In this document: positions 10,340 to 19,438 of the stretch, piece by piece | Layout of the letters: every line of letters starts with the position of its first letter | Numbering within the stretch: position 1 is the stretch's first letter | Source of the DNA: Thermoprotei archaeon | GTDB lineage: Archaea; Thermoproteota; Nitrososphaeria; Geothermarchaeales; JDFR-13 | Direction of reading: 5' to 3' | NCBI GenBank assembly: GCA_011043415.1 | Contig: DQXH01000059.1 | Coordinates: 1 to 38,132 of the forward strand | Length of the DNA stretch: 38,132 nucleotides | Program-made: the position numbers and the translations under genes | The notes under the pieces: generated by a model | Databases searched by the model: none | What the model was told of the DNA's origin: nothing | What the model saw: the letters and a program-made list of their open reading frames with translations, nothing else

Positions 10340-10799
10340 CGAGATCCATTAAATCACCTAATGTAAGGGAGTGGTCTGCTACATCCTCCTTATAATATTC
10401 ATACTCCTCCGCTTTACCCGTAAGTTTAATATTCAGAAGCTTCTCGAGTTTACGAATAATTTCAGGGGTTGGAACCATCCTCTCATTTTCAATTTTCTTT
10501 ATATAACTTAATTTAACCTTTAATTCTCTAGCGAGGTCTTCCTGTGTAAGGCCGAGCGCCTCTCTAGCTGATTTAATTAATTTGCCATAGCCCTCAACCA
10601 GTTCCTCAACATCGGAATCCAGAATATTTTTAACTTGTCTCCTGACTCGTCTCCTCGGCAAAGTCTTTACATTACTTCTAATTATATGGAGATTATATTT
10701 CTTAATACATGATAGACAGGCATAGACTCTTCTACCCTGGAAAATCACTTCATATACATTCGCCCTCTCTCCGCATATCTCGCACTCCATACCTATCAA
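10323..10799 (-). CDS. Multiprotein-bridging factor 1 homologue (Zn finger plus HTH_3)
   Basis: N-terminal CEIC..C..C zinc motif; HTH LIKSAREALGLTQEDLARELKVKLSYIKKIENERMVPTPEIIRKLEKLLNIKL. Confidence 0.92.
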   Translation of the reverse strand: MIGMECEICGERANVYEVIFQGRRVYACLSCIKKYNLHIIRSNVKTLPRRRVRRQVKNILDSDVEELVEGYGKLIKSAREALGLTQEDLARELKVKLSYIKKIENERMVPTPEIIRKLEKLLNIKLTGKAEEYEYYKEDVADHSLTLGDLMDLGEEGE

Positions 10800-10853
10800 A
10801 TAATCTTTTATTAGTTTATCAACTAAATAATCTATTTCAATTATTTAGAGAAT

Positions 10854-11201
10854 ATGAAGATATCAAGTCGTGACTTAAGAAGACTTATGAAGAAAGCTGG
10901 AATTGAATTACTTGACACCCCTGAAATTGAGTATATTGAATTCATCTATAAAGATGGCAGAAGAACGAGAATACATAATCCCATGGTTAGTAAAATGAAA
11001 GTCGGAGATCAAATAACATACCAGATAATAGGTGAAGAGGAGGAAGTTGAGGAAGAGTTGGAGGTAGAACTCAGCGAGGAAGATATCAAGATAGTTATGG
11101 AGCAGGCTGGTGTAGATAGGGAGCTTGCAATTAAGGCACTACAATTAACGAATGGAGATATAGCTCAGGCAATAATAATCCTGAAAGAACAAAATATATA
11201 G
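10854..11201 (+). CDS. nac: Nascent polypeptide-associated complex protein (archaeal NAC, NAC plus UBA domains)
   Basis: NAC domain followed by a C-terminal UBA-like segment DIKIVMEQAGVDRELAIKALQLTNGDIAQAIIIL. Confidence 0.92.
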   Translation: MKISSRDLRRLMKKAGIELLDTPEIEYIEFIYKDGRRTRIHNPMVSKMKVGDQITYQIIGEEEEVEEELEVELSEEDIKIVMEQAGVDRELAIKALQLTNGDIAQAIIILKEQNI

Positions 11202-11212
11202 TTTATATTAAA

Positions 11213-11287
<75 letters not shown>

Positions 11288-11334
11288 ACTATAATTACAT
11301 TTTGAAACTAGATTTGAAAAAATTTATTTTGATA

Positions 11335-11426
11335 TGGTGGGCCCGGCCGGATTTGAACCGGCGACCCCCGGGTTATGAGCCCGGTCTCGAAGGTGAGCCT
11401 GCTCCGCCAGGCTGAGCTACGGGCCC
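11335..11426 (-). tRNA. tRNA-Met (anticodon CAT) with a 15-nt intron at 25/26; CCA present in the genomic sequence
   Basis: GGGCCCG acceptor, CCGGG-CTCATAA-CCCGG anticodon arm, GCCGG-TTCAAAT-CCGGC T arm; extra 15 nt AGGCTCACCTTCGAG between the D arm and anticodon arm. Confidence 0.92.
11386..11400 (-). other. tRNA-Met intron (noncanonical position 25/26)
   Basis: BHB fold: outer helix GCCTGG/CCGGGC, central 4-bp helix CGGA/TTCG (one G-U), bulges GC|A and AG|A, inner GG-CTCA-CC hairpin. Confidence 0.85.
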
Positions 11427-11457
11427 TATTCATTATTTTTAAATTAATTTTATGTTA

Positions 11458-12219
11458 TTAAAGTTTTGCTAAACTTATTAGATGTTTCAGTTCCAATAGG
11501 TATATGGCGATTATTATAATAAGCGATATTATAATATATGCATAATCGACGCCGGACAATACTAAGGTTTTATAGGATGTTCTTTTGACGCCTGGTCTTA
11601 ACCCCCTAATTTCGAGCGCCTCTGCTACCTCAATACTTCTCTTAATACTTAATACTATAAGTGGAATTAAAAGCGGGATATAATTCCTGATTCTAGTAAG
11701 TATATTCCCTTTATCTAACTGTAGCCCTCGAGAAATCTGGGCCTCTATAATATCATTTAATTCCATGGATAATGTAGGTATGAACCTTAATGCTAGCGAG
11801 AATGATAGTGATATCGTCATAGGTAGTCTAAGCGCCTCCAACGTAAGTGAGAAATCATCCGGGCTCGTAGTAAAGAAGAATAAGTCTACAGCCATCACAA
11901 ATAATAGAAATCTTAGTAGTGGAGAGAGAGTATCGATGATATCATATGTAGCAAGGTAATTTGCTACAATAATTAAGATTAGTATAGGTGTAAGATATAA
12001 TATTGATCTTAATACTTTAAACAGAACTTTACCTAATATCTTGAATTCGACTAATAATGTTGCCATGAGTATACCTATTTTAATAGGATCTTGTATAAAG
12101 AATACAATAACCATTAGTATTATAGACTTTATCAGCTTAATCCTCGGATCCAGCCTAAAGAGTAGCGCATCCTTCTCCTCAAATAGAAAAACCTTAGAAA
12201 ACCTACTTATTACACTCAC
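11458..12219 (-). CDS. ecfT: ECF transporter transmembrane component (EcfT/CbiQ family)
   Basis: Multi-TM protein with the coupling-helix pattern (AQISRGLQL and ALEIRGLRPG); downstream of two ATPases. Confidence 0.88.
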   Translation of the reverse strand: MSVISRFSKVFLFEEKDALLFRLDPRIKLIKSIILMVIVFFIQDPIKIGILMATLLVEFKILGKVLFKVLRSILYLTPILILIIVANYLATYDIIDTLSPLLRFLLFVMAVDLFFFTTSPDDFSLTLEALRLPMTISLSFSLALRFIPTLSMELNDIIEAQISRGLQLDKGNILTRIRNYIPLLIPLIVLSIKRSIEVAEALEIRGLRPGVKRTSYKTLVLSGVDYAYIIISLIIIIAIYLLELKHLISLAKL

Positions 12220-13040
12220 CCCCCTTTAATTAGATTATATATTTTGTCTACAGCATCATCATAGTTCTTAAAAACAACGTACTTACCTTCTTTCCTCAAA
12301 GTTTGAATCAATTTAGATAGAGATGGAGGCTCTAATCCAGCTTCGATGAGTAACTCTGGATAATTGTTAAATAATTCTACTGAAGAGCCATCGTAAATAA
12401 TTTCCCCTTTATTAAGGACTATTATCCTACATTCAGGTAGCTCAAAAACAAATTCAATGTCATGTGTCGCTAATATAATAGTTTTTTCTCGATATACTAT
12501 ATTCCGTATTATATCAATTAATATCTCTCTTTGAAAACCGTCTTGACCTGCGGTAGGTTCATCTAATACAACATATTTAGGATCCCATGCTAATGCAATA
12601 GCTATGGCAAGCCTACGTTGCTCTCCACCGCTTAATGTAAATGGGGATCTATCTCTATATTCCCATAACCAAAACATATTTAAGACTTTTCTTATTCGGT
12701 GAACGCGTATATCCTCCTCAAATCCGAAATTCGCTAGGGCAAATTCAACCTCCTTCCATACACTTTCTGTAAAGAACATTCTTTCTGGATACTGAAATAC
12801 CAACGCAACTTTCTTTGCGAGATCAGAGACAGACGTCTCCTTCGTGTTTAATTTATCTACATAGACCTCGCCCTTAGACGGTTTAAGTAAGCCATTAATA
12901 TGCTTTAGTAATGTAGTTTTTCCAGCTCCATTATCGCCTAGTATACATACAATCTCACCTTCCTTAATTGTAATATTGATATTTTTCAATACGTAATCTC
13001 TGTCACCATATTTGAACCATACATTATCAAATATTATCAT
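12216..13040 (-). CDS. ecfA: ECF transporter ATP-binding protein
   Basis: Walker A GDNGAGKTTLLKHINGLL, LSGGEQRRLAIAIAL, VLDEPTAGQD. Confidence 0.93.
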   Translation of the reverse strand: MIIFDNVWFKYGDRDYVLKNINITIKEGEIVCILGDNGAGKTTLLKHINGLLKPSKGEVYVDKLNTKETSVSDLAKKVALVFQYPERMFFTESVWKEVEFALANFGFEEDIRVHRIRKVLNMFWLWEYRDRSPFTLSGGEQRRLAIAIALAWDPKYVVLDEPTAGQDGFQREILIDIIRNIVYREKTIILATHDIEFVFELPECRIIVLNKGEIIYDGSSVELFNNYPELLIEAGLEPPSLSKLIQTLRKEGKYVVFKNYDDAVDKIYNLIKGG

Positions 13041-13053
13041 AAATCATACCTCC

Positions 13054-13893
13054 TTAATTGATAATGTCTGCTAACTCGATATGATCTAGAGGTATCTTAT
13101 CTAATCGGATCCCCCGGAGATAAAGCCTCTCATAAATCTTTACTGTAGTGGGTATATTTATACCGAGTTTCTTGTTAATTAAGTTCTTAAATATAGTTTG
13201 CGGATCCCCATCCTGATATATAATCCCATCATACATTATGATTACTCTATCAGCTAGTTTAACAAATAAATCGAGCCTATGATCGATTAACATAATACCA
13301 GTGCCGTACTCTTTATTTAATGACTTTATAATTGAAATTAATCTTTTCAATGAACGCGGCGATAGATATGCGCTGACCTCGTCTAGAAGTAGCATCTTCG
13401 GCTCCATAACCAGCACCCCAGCTAACGCAACTAATTGTTTTTCACCTCCCGATAAGGTATCTATCTTCCTATTAACTAAGTGCTCTATACCCAGAGTCTT
13501 TAAGATCTTGGTAATCCTATTCCTCATTTCTTCACGGGTGAACCCCCTATATTCCAGGCTAAATGCGATATCCCTCTCAACAGTATCCATGATTATCTGA
13601 TTATCCGGATTCTGAAATAGATATCCTATACATGTTGCTAGATCGGGTATAGGCGTCTTCGCCGCATCATATCCACATACTAATACATTGCCGCTATATT
13701 CACCTTTATAAAATTGTGGAATCAATCCCGTTAATGAGCGTGCAAGTGTAGTCTTTCCGCACCCGCTTGGCCCCGCTAAAATCACGATTTCCCCATTTTT
13801 AATAGATAAATTAATGTTCTTTAGGACGAATTTATTAGTCCCCTGATATTTGAAGCTAAGGTTTTTTACCTCTATCAAATGCATTTTACTCAC
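13054..13893 (-). CDS. ecfA: ECF transporter ATP-binding protein
   Basis: Walker A GPSGCGKTTLARSLTGLIP, TLSGGEKQLVALAGVLVMEPKMLLLDEVSAYLSP. Confidence 0.93.
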   Translation of the reverse strand: MSKMHLIEVKNLSFKYQGTNKFVLKNINLSIKNGEIVILAGPSGCGKTTLARSLTGLIPQFYKGEYSGNVLVCGYDAAKTPIPDLATCIGYLFQNPDNQIIMDTVERDIAFSLEYRGFTREEMRNRITKILKTLGIEHLVNRKIDTLSGGEKQLVALAGVLVMEPKMLLLDEVSAYLSPRSLKRLISIIKSLNKEYGTGIMLIDHRLDLFVKLADRVIIMYDGIIYQDGDPQTIFKNLINKKLGINIPTTVKIYERLYLRGIRLDKIPLDHIELADIIN

Positions 13894-13901
13894 ATAAACA
13901 T

Positions 13902-14984
13902 CTATATTGAAATCTCATTGAATTTTGTAGATAATGCATTTTCAAGATAATTTGTAAATGATGATATAAATCTTTCAAGAAATTTCCTACACGACACTTT
14001 CCCTTTATATTCTATATTTAATAGAGTTTTATGGCCTCCATAAGAAATTTCTTGCATATTCTTGAGTAGGTCTCTAAAGACGTCGATACTATGCTCTTGA
14101 AGTAATTCCTCCTTTATTCTAATATTTACTCTACACTGTTTTTTCTTATCAGTATACACTAGAATAATGTCACCTCCAATTCTATGTAATATGGATGATA
14201 CTTGACTTAAATACGCACCTACATTAGTTATAACTAATATTATACTGTTTCCACGATAGACCCTCATCCTCTTTAAAGCTTTCAAATAGGCTAGTTTCTC
14301 AGAGAAACTGGCTTCAGCTCTAATTACTTTATGTATATCACTGAACTTGAAGCCAGCCTCCCTCATTAAAAAGGTGATCCATTTTAAGGCGTAGGGGGTA
14401 GCATACCTTAGAAAATTGGTCTCTAAGTATAGTGCCAGTATACATAATTTCATATATTTATCTTTAAGCCATGTAAGTGGAGAGTATCTTGATATTATAT
14501 CGAGTATGATCTCAATAGTTGATGATGCACTAGTGTCGACTATCGATACATTAAACCTGTCTATAAAACTAGTTTTAACATGGTGGTCTACCAGAATTTT
14601 GATTAGATCCCTGGAACTCAATATCTTAGCACCAGCTTCTCCTAGAACGTCTGAACCACCGACGTCTAAGAAGAAGGCGACTTGATACTTTCTTATTTCC
14701 TCATTACTAATGTCATATAGGTAGTTAGGATTTATCCGTAAATATTTTAATATCTGAATAGTTTTACTGCTTAACCCCTCTGGAAATACATATGTAACTT
14801 TCTTCACTCTAAATACTTTTTTAAGAAATAATCCTAGTATGATACTTGCTGATACAGAGTCGATATCCGCATTCCGATGGCCTACGATAAGATAAGAATT
14901 ATAGCTTTTATCCTTAAAGATACTATCAAGTAACTTAAAATTAGAGTATCTATCCACCCTGCTTTGGTCTTGATACATATTCAC
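13902..14984 (-). CDS. DHH family phosphoesterase (function unassigned)
   Basis: VGHRNADIDSVSASIILG, FFLDVGG, LVDHH motifs. Confidence 0.85.
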   Translation of the reverse strand: MNMYQDQSRVDRYSNFKLLDSIFKDKSYNSYLIVGHRNADIDSVSASIILGLFLKKVFRVKKVTYVFPEGLSSKTIQILKYLRINPNYLYDISNEEIRKYQVAFFLDVGGSDVLGEAGAKILSSRDLIKILVDHHVKTSFIDRFNVSIVDTSASSTIEIILDIISRYSPLTWLKDKYMKLCILALYLETNFLRYATPYALKWITFLMREAGFKFSDIHKVIRAEASFSEKLAYLKALKRMRVYRGNSIILVITNVGAYLSQVSSILHRIGGDIILVYTDKKKQCRVNIRIKEELLQEHSIDVFRDLLKNMQEISYGGHKTLLNIEYKGKVSCRKFLERFISSFTNYLENALSTKFNEISI

Positions 14985-15306
14985 GTATCTCCTGGTTTAT
15001 TCTCTTAATATCATCCATCAACCTCTTTTCCTGCTTCTCTAGAGTAGATATTCGAGCCTCTAATAACGTGATACTCTCCTCCAGTTCCTTAATAACCTGA
15101 TCCTTATCTGTCTTAAAGAAGACTGTTCCAGCCAGTTTATAAACCTCATTTTCCTTCGCAGTTTTAACCGCTTCTAAAGCATTCTTATGCTCTAATAATG
15201 CTGCCTGAAGCTGCTGCTTCTGAGCCACTATAGCATTATATGTTTTCTGATAATCATCTAATTGCTTCAATAGCTGCTGCACTTTAGGAGGAATTTTAGT
15301 GGCCAA
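14950..15306 (-). CDS. pfdB: Prefoldin beta subunit
   Basis: Coiled-coil, KIPPKVQQLLKQLDDYQKTYNAIVAQKQQLQAAL ... YKLAGTVFFKTDKDQVIKELEE. Confidence 0.93.
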   Translation of the reverse strand: MATKIPPKVQQLLKQLDDYQKTYNAIVAQKQQLQAALLEHKNALEAVKTAKENEVYKLAGTVFFKTDKDQVIKELEESITLLEARISTLEKQEKRLMDDIKRINQEIREYVSRPKQGG

Positions 15307-15358
15307 ACTAACATCACCTCATGAATATTTATTCAGTAATTAAATTAGATAAATATAA

Positions 15359-15595
15359 TTAAACCACTGATAAATCTGATATTACTTTAAGTAGTCTTAA
15401 GAGAGAATTTAATACCCCCTTCAACTTCGACATATCTTCTGAATCGATTCTACATATCACCCGATTCCCATCCAGCATTATAGACGCGGCTAATGTTTCA
15501 TACTTGAAGTTCATATCTGGTGATAGAGATGCATAAACCAGCTTAGCGTATCTATCATCTATAAAGTTTATCTCTATCCTAGCACCATAGTTCAT
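15359..15595 (-). CDS. pcc1: KEOPS complex subunit Pcc1 family
   Basis: YAKLVYASLSPD ... LKGVLNSLLRLLKVI; conserved neighbourhood between prefoldin beta and Brix protein. Confidence 0.82.
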   Translation of the reverse strand: MNYGARIEINFIDDRYAKLVYASLSPDMNFKYETLAASIMLDGNRVICRIDSEDMSKLKGVLNSLLRLLKVISDLSVV

Positions 15596-16106
15596 TTCTC
15601 ATTAAAACTACTTTAAGTAGAGGATATATAGGTTCACCATCCATATCCTCAAACTGTAGGATGGTATGTCCTTCCCCCTCCCTTATACTTAGATAACCCT
15701 TAATACCATTTTTTCTTAAAGGATCGTAAAGATATTCGCCTATAAATGTCTTAAGCTTCTCAAATATCCTTTTATCCCCACCTATATAGCGTAACTGTAT
15801 TTCATTTAGAATCGTATGTGTTTTAGAATCAACCTGCAATTTTAACCCGACTATTTCTAGTGTGAGGAAATACTCAAATTTTTTAAGAGAGGGATAAAGA
15901 AAGTTGATTGTACATGGATTTCCCCTTCTGCTAGTTATTATAATAAGTTTGCTGAAGCCCTTGACATACATCAACCTTCTTAAATCGTCTAGACTCATAT
16001 GCCCCCGATTTATTTTAATTGAGAAAGGGATGACCCAGCTTAATTCCTTAGCTAATCTACGTGTTCTTTGGTTAGTCCTTCTTGAAGTAGTTATTAATAT
16101 TGTCAT
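15579..16106 (-). CDS. Brix/Imp4-like ribosome biogenesis protein
   Basis: ILITTSRRTNQRTRRLAKELSWVIPFSIKINRGHMSLDDLRRL; upstream of Pcc1 and adjacent to eL43. Confidence 0.85.
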   Translation of the reverse strand: MTILITTSRRTNQRTRRLAKELSWVIPFSIKINRGHMSLDDLRRLMYVKGFSKLIIITSRRGNPCTINFLYPSLKKFEYFLTLEIVGLKLQVDSKTHTILNEIQLRYIGGDKRIFEKLKTFIGEYLYDPLRKNGIKGYLSIREGEGHTILQFEDMDGEPIYPLLKVVLMRNELWC

Positions 16107-16121
16107 TATAATAAGAGATAT

Positions 16122-16358
16122 TTATTTAACTCCCCTACGTATGATAACTGGCTCGTATGCTCCGCCTGCAAATGTGTAACCACATTTTTTACACCGCCAT
16201 ACACCAACAGATACTCTAACGACTTTCTTATGCATACATCTAGGGCATTCATATTTTTTAACACGTTTAATCATCACTAGATTCCATCGTTTTCTGAGTG
16301 TAGCTCCATATCTAGGGCCGAATCTCGCTGCAATATTTGGATATTTCTTTTTCGCCAT
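16122..16358 (-). CDS. rpl37ae: 50S ribosomal protein eL43 (L37Ae)
   Basis: RFGPRYGATLRKRW ... CPRCMHKKVVRVSVGVWRCKKCGYTFAGGAY. Confidence 0.95.
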   Translation of the reverse strand: MAKKKYPNIAARFGPRYGATLRKRWNLVMIKRVKKYECPRCMHKKVVRVSVGVWRCKKCGYTFAGGAYEPVIIRRGVK

Positions 16359-17207
16359 CTATATCACCTTAATTCCATTTCTTTCTAAAATAGATCTTAA
16401 TTCAATATTTTTCTCATAAGCTATATTTATAGCTTCAAAAACTTGTTCGAATGTTAAACCACCCTTTAATAATTGTATTGAACATAATTCGCCTTTATTT
16501 GTATGTGTTATTGTGATTAGGCTTTCGACAGCGATTTCTTCTGCAAATGTGGGATCGACAATGAACTTATTATTCTTTAGACCTAAAGTAACTGCAATCG
16601 GCAGATCCCTTATTTTAACGCCTACCTTAGGTACTTCTTTAATATTAATACTATTTAATTCATCGATATGCTCTTTAACATAATTTATATCTGGCATCTT
16701 CGCCGTAGCTAATGCAGCTACAGCCGCTAAATTAGCTGCATCGATTAAGTTTCCATCGTCATTTATGATGTTAAAATCGAGAAATATTTTATAGACGACC
16801 TCTCCATGCTTAATAACATATTCTTCGAGCGGCAACATCTCGCTCTCTCTTATACCGCGATCGACTACTCTACTCAATTCGATCTCATACTCATTTGGAG
16901 GCCCTGCCTCAGCTCCAAATGATGCTGTAGGTAGTACTTCACCCTCGACTATTAGAATTCCTTTATCGGGTGAGTCTGGGAAGGGTGTACCCAATTCAAA
17001 ATTGACGCCTGCGACGACCACAGTGTCGCCTAAGGATACCCTAGCAGACCCAAACGCCTTTTCAATGACATTCGTATTAATCTCAATCTCCCTAAATTCT
17101 AGGAAACCCCTCTCATCAATTCTTCTACCTTCACTAAATAATTTCTCTACCTGTTTAATTGTAAGTAACTCTGATAACGTAAGGCCTCTAAATCCCTCTC
17201 CTCTCAT
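16359..17207 (-). CDS. rrp42: Exosome complex component Rrp42
   Basis: RNase PH fold, GRRIDERGFLEFREIEI ... GSARVSLGDTVVVAGV. Confidence 0.94.
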   Translation of the reverse strand: MRGEGFRGLTLSELLTIKQVEKLFSEGRRIDERGFLEFREIEINTNVIEKAFGSARVSLGDTVVVAGVNFELGTPFPDSPDKGILIVEGEVLPTASFGAEAGPPNEYEIELSRVVDRGIRESEMLPLEEYVIKHGEVVYKIFLDFNIINDDGNLIDAANLAAVAALATAKMPDINYVKEHIDELNSINIKEVPKVGVKIRDLPIAVTLGLKNNKFIVDPTFAEEIAVESLITITHTNKGELCSIQLLKGGLTFEQVFEAINIAYEKNIELRSILERNGIKVI

Positions 17208-17935
17208 TCTCTATCCTCTCCCTCTAAAACTTCCATATTTTTAATTACACTCTTTAGTGCATTAATCTGCTCTTCATACAGTTTATAAGCACCCTTTAAC
17301 GCCATATCAAAAGCCTTTTTAAATTCTTCGTGCGTTAATTTACCATCCATTTGGAGCAATACTACTCTCCTTAAGTTTGGCATTATAGCAATAGGTAGAT
17401 CGGCTTCACCCTCCTTATCCTCATATTCACCGACATCTACAATAATCCGACCATTTATTTTACCCGCTGAGCATCCTACAACCAAATCTTTCATAGGTAT
17501 CCCAGCGTCTGCCAACGCGACTGCAGCTGCCGTAATACTAGCAACACGTGTACTACCGTCGGCTTGTAAAACCTCTATAAATACATCGATACTCATCTCA
17601 GGATATTCCTCTAGGATAACGGCTTGCTCTAAAGCAGATCTAATTACCTTCGATAATTCAATCTCCCTACGAGAAGGTTTAGGCGACTTTCTCTCTGAAG
17701 TACTATACGGCGTCATATGATACCTACAATTTAATATTGCTCTATCATGTAGAACTTCAAACTTTGGGAAATGCTCCTTAGGACCATATACCGCAGCTAC
17801 AATCCAGTTTTTCCCTAATCTTATCTCTGCTGAACCATCAGCATTCTTCAATACGTGCGCCTTGATTTTATATGAACGCATTTCATCTGGTTTTCTCCCA
17901 TCCACCCTCCTAAATTCCTCACTCATCACCTTCAC
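17204..17935 (-). CDS. rrp41: Exosome complex exonuclease Rrp41
   Basis: RRVDGRKPDEMRSYKIKAHVLKNADGSAEIRLG ... VLQADGSTRVASITAA. Confidence 0.95.
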   Translation of the reverse strand: MKVMSEEFRRVDGRKPDEMRSYKIKAHVLKNADGSAEIRLGKNWIVAAVYGPKEHFPKFEVLHDRAILNCRYHMTPYSTSERKSPKPSRREIELSKVIRSALEQAVILEEYPEMSIDVFIEVLQADGSTRVASITAAAVALADAGIPMKDLVVGCSAGKINGRIIVDVGEYEDKEGEADLPIAIMPNLRRVVLLQMDGKLTHEEFKKAFDMALKGAYKLYEEQINALKSVIKNMEVLEGEDRE

Positions 17936-18647
17936 CCTCTTCTAACTCAACTCCTAGCATAGACGCTACAGCATTGGTTAGTCCCGCTGCAAACGTTTTA
18001 AATACAATAAAGTTTATGATACGTTTTAAAAGCAGATAATTATTATAATCTCCTTTATATAAAATTACACCATTTTGAGCTATAACTAGATCTCCATCTA
18101 TCTTCTTTTTAATCGTCTTAATCATACTACCTTTTTTACCAATTATCCTAGGTAGTTTCGTCGATGAAACTTTAATCACATAATAATTTTTTAATACACC
18201 TAAATACTTACTCATCTTATCCTTAGCCTCCCCTCTCGTACTTAATAGGAAGTAGCTATATCTATTGGCTTCGACAACCCTAGCCCCAATAATATCTCCG
18301 ACTTTAATATATTCACTTAATTCTACCTCTTTGGGATTAAACTTTTTATCTCTTATATAATCCTGTGCTGGAAGAAAGCCTTTAGTATATGTCCCTAACT
18401 CTATAATCCATCCATTTGGAGCATAATTAACGACTATACCGACTACATAATCCCCTGGCTTAGGCTTATAAATATCTTTATAGGGGATAATAGTATATTC
18501 ATTATTTACTTGATGAAGTAAGCCTAATAGCGTTGAAATATAATTTCTATTTATTTTAATAATATTTTCTCTTATCTTTGCTTTTTTCGGAATATTTAAT
18601 TTAATACCTGGTATAATGATTATGTGTTCCTCCGTCTTCTTAGTCAT
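17919..18647 (-). CDS. rrp4: Exosome RNA-binding protein Rrp4 (S1 and KH domains)
   Basis: PKPGDYVVGIVVNYAPNGWIIELG and KH segment VSSTKLPRIIGKKGSMIKTIKK. Confidence 0.93.
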   Translation of the reverse strand: MTKKTEEHIIIIPGIKLNIPKKAKIRENIIKINRNYISTLLGLLHQVNNEYTIIPYKDIYKPKPGDYVVGIVVNYAPNGWIIELGTYTKGFLPAQDYIRDKKFNPKEVELSEYIKVGDIIGARVVEANRYSYFLLSTRGEAKDKMSKYLGVLKNYYVIKVSSTKLPRIIGKKGSMIKTIKKKIDGDLVIAQNGVILYKGDYNNYLLLKRIINFIVFKTFAAGLTNAVASMLGVELEEGEGDE

Positions 18648-18701
18648 ATATATACACCAAGCTCCATTACAACCACTTAGAATTAAATAGATTAAATAGA
18701 T

Positions 18702-19400
18702 TTAAATTGTTTTCTCCTCTATGATCTCTACATAAGCTGTTCCATTTGTAATACGACCTAATTTCTCTATAAATTCAACTTTTAAACCGGAGGGTATTGA
18801 TATCATTGCCTGCAGAGACCCGTCGTTAAGCCATTCTTCATTTAATAAGTCACCTGCATTCTTCAGATAGCCGTATGCCTTTCCAACGTATATCGCTGGG
18901 ACTTTAATAGATAAGATACTCATCTGCCTTTTTATAGGAATTATTTTTGACATCTCCTCTAGTATATCATTAATCTGCTCCTCTATACTTCTGAATGGAT
19001 CGATCCTTACACCGGCCTCATCCAGTATACTTTCTATCCTAATGGGTGGTATGGGGGCGTTAGTTCGGGCGTCTACACAATATCTTGATATAAAGCTTAC
19101 TATCTGCTTCTTCTTTTCTTCGATAAGTTTACGCCTCTGCTCAGCCCTAATCTGCAAATCTCCCTCCTTAACTATTCTTTCCGCTATTTTTTGAATATCT
19201 GCAGTCCCGAAAACTTCCATCAAATCACTTCTTGATGCCCTTAACCCTTTATTCGCATCAGAATACACCTCATCAAATACTAGGACGCCTGTAAAATCTT
19301 TTCTTCTTCCTAGCTTGTATTCCAATGCCTTATCTGGATCCACCAAAACCTCGAATTTCTTAGAACCTTTTTTAAATCTAGCTATGGTATAATCTACCAT
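18702..19400 (-). CDS. sbds: SBDS ribosome maturation protein
   Basis: RFKKGSKKFEVLVDPDKALEYKLGRRKD ... VFSDANKG-like segment, RRKLIEEKKKQIVSFISRYCVDARTNAPIPPIRIE. Confidence 0.95.
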   Translation of the reverse strand: MVDYTIARFKKGSKKFEVLVDPDKALEYKLGRRKDFTGVLVFDEVYSDANKGLRASRSDLMEVFGTADIQKIAERIVKEGDLQIRAEQRRKLIEEKKKQIVSFISRYCVDARTNAPIPPIRIESILDEAGVRIDPFRSIEEQINDILEEMSKIIPIKRQMSILSIKVPAIYVGKAYGYLKNAGDLLNEEWLNDGSLQAMISIPSGLKVEFIEKLGRITNGTAYVEIIEEKTI

Positions 19401-19438
19401 AATCCCCCTGATATAGATTATAGTCTATATTAATTAAA

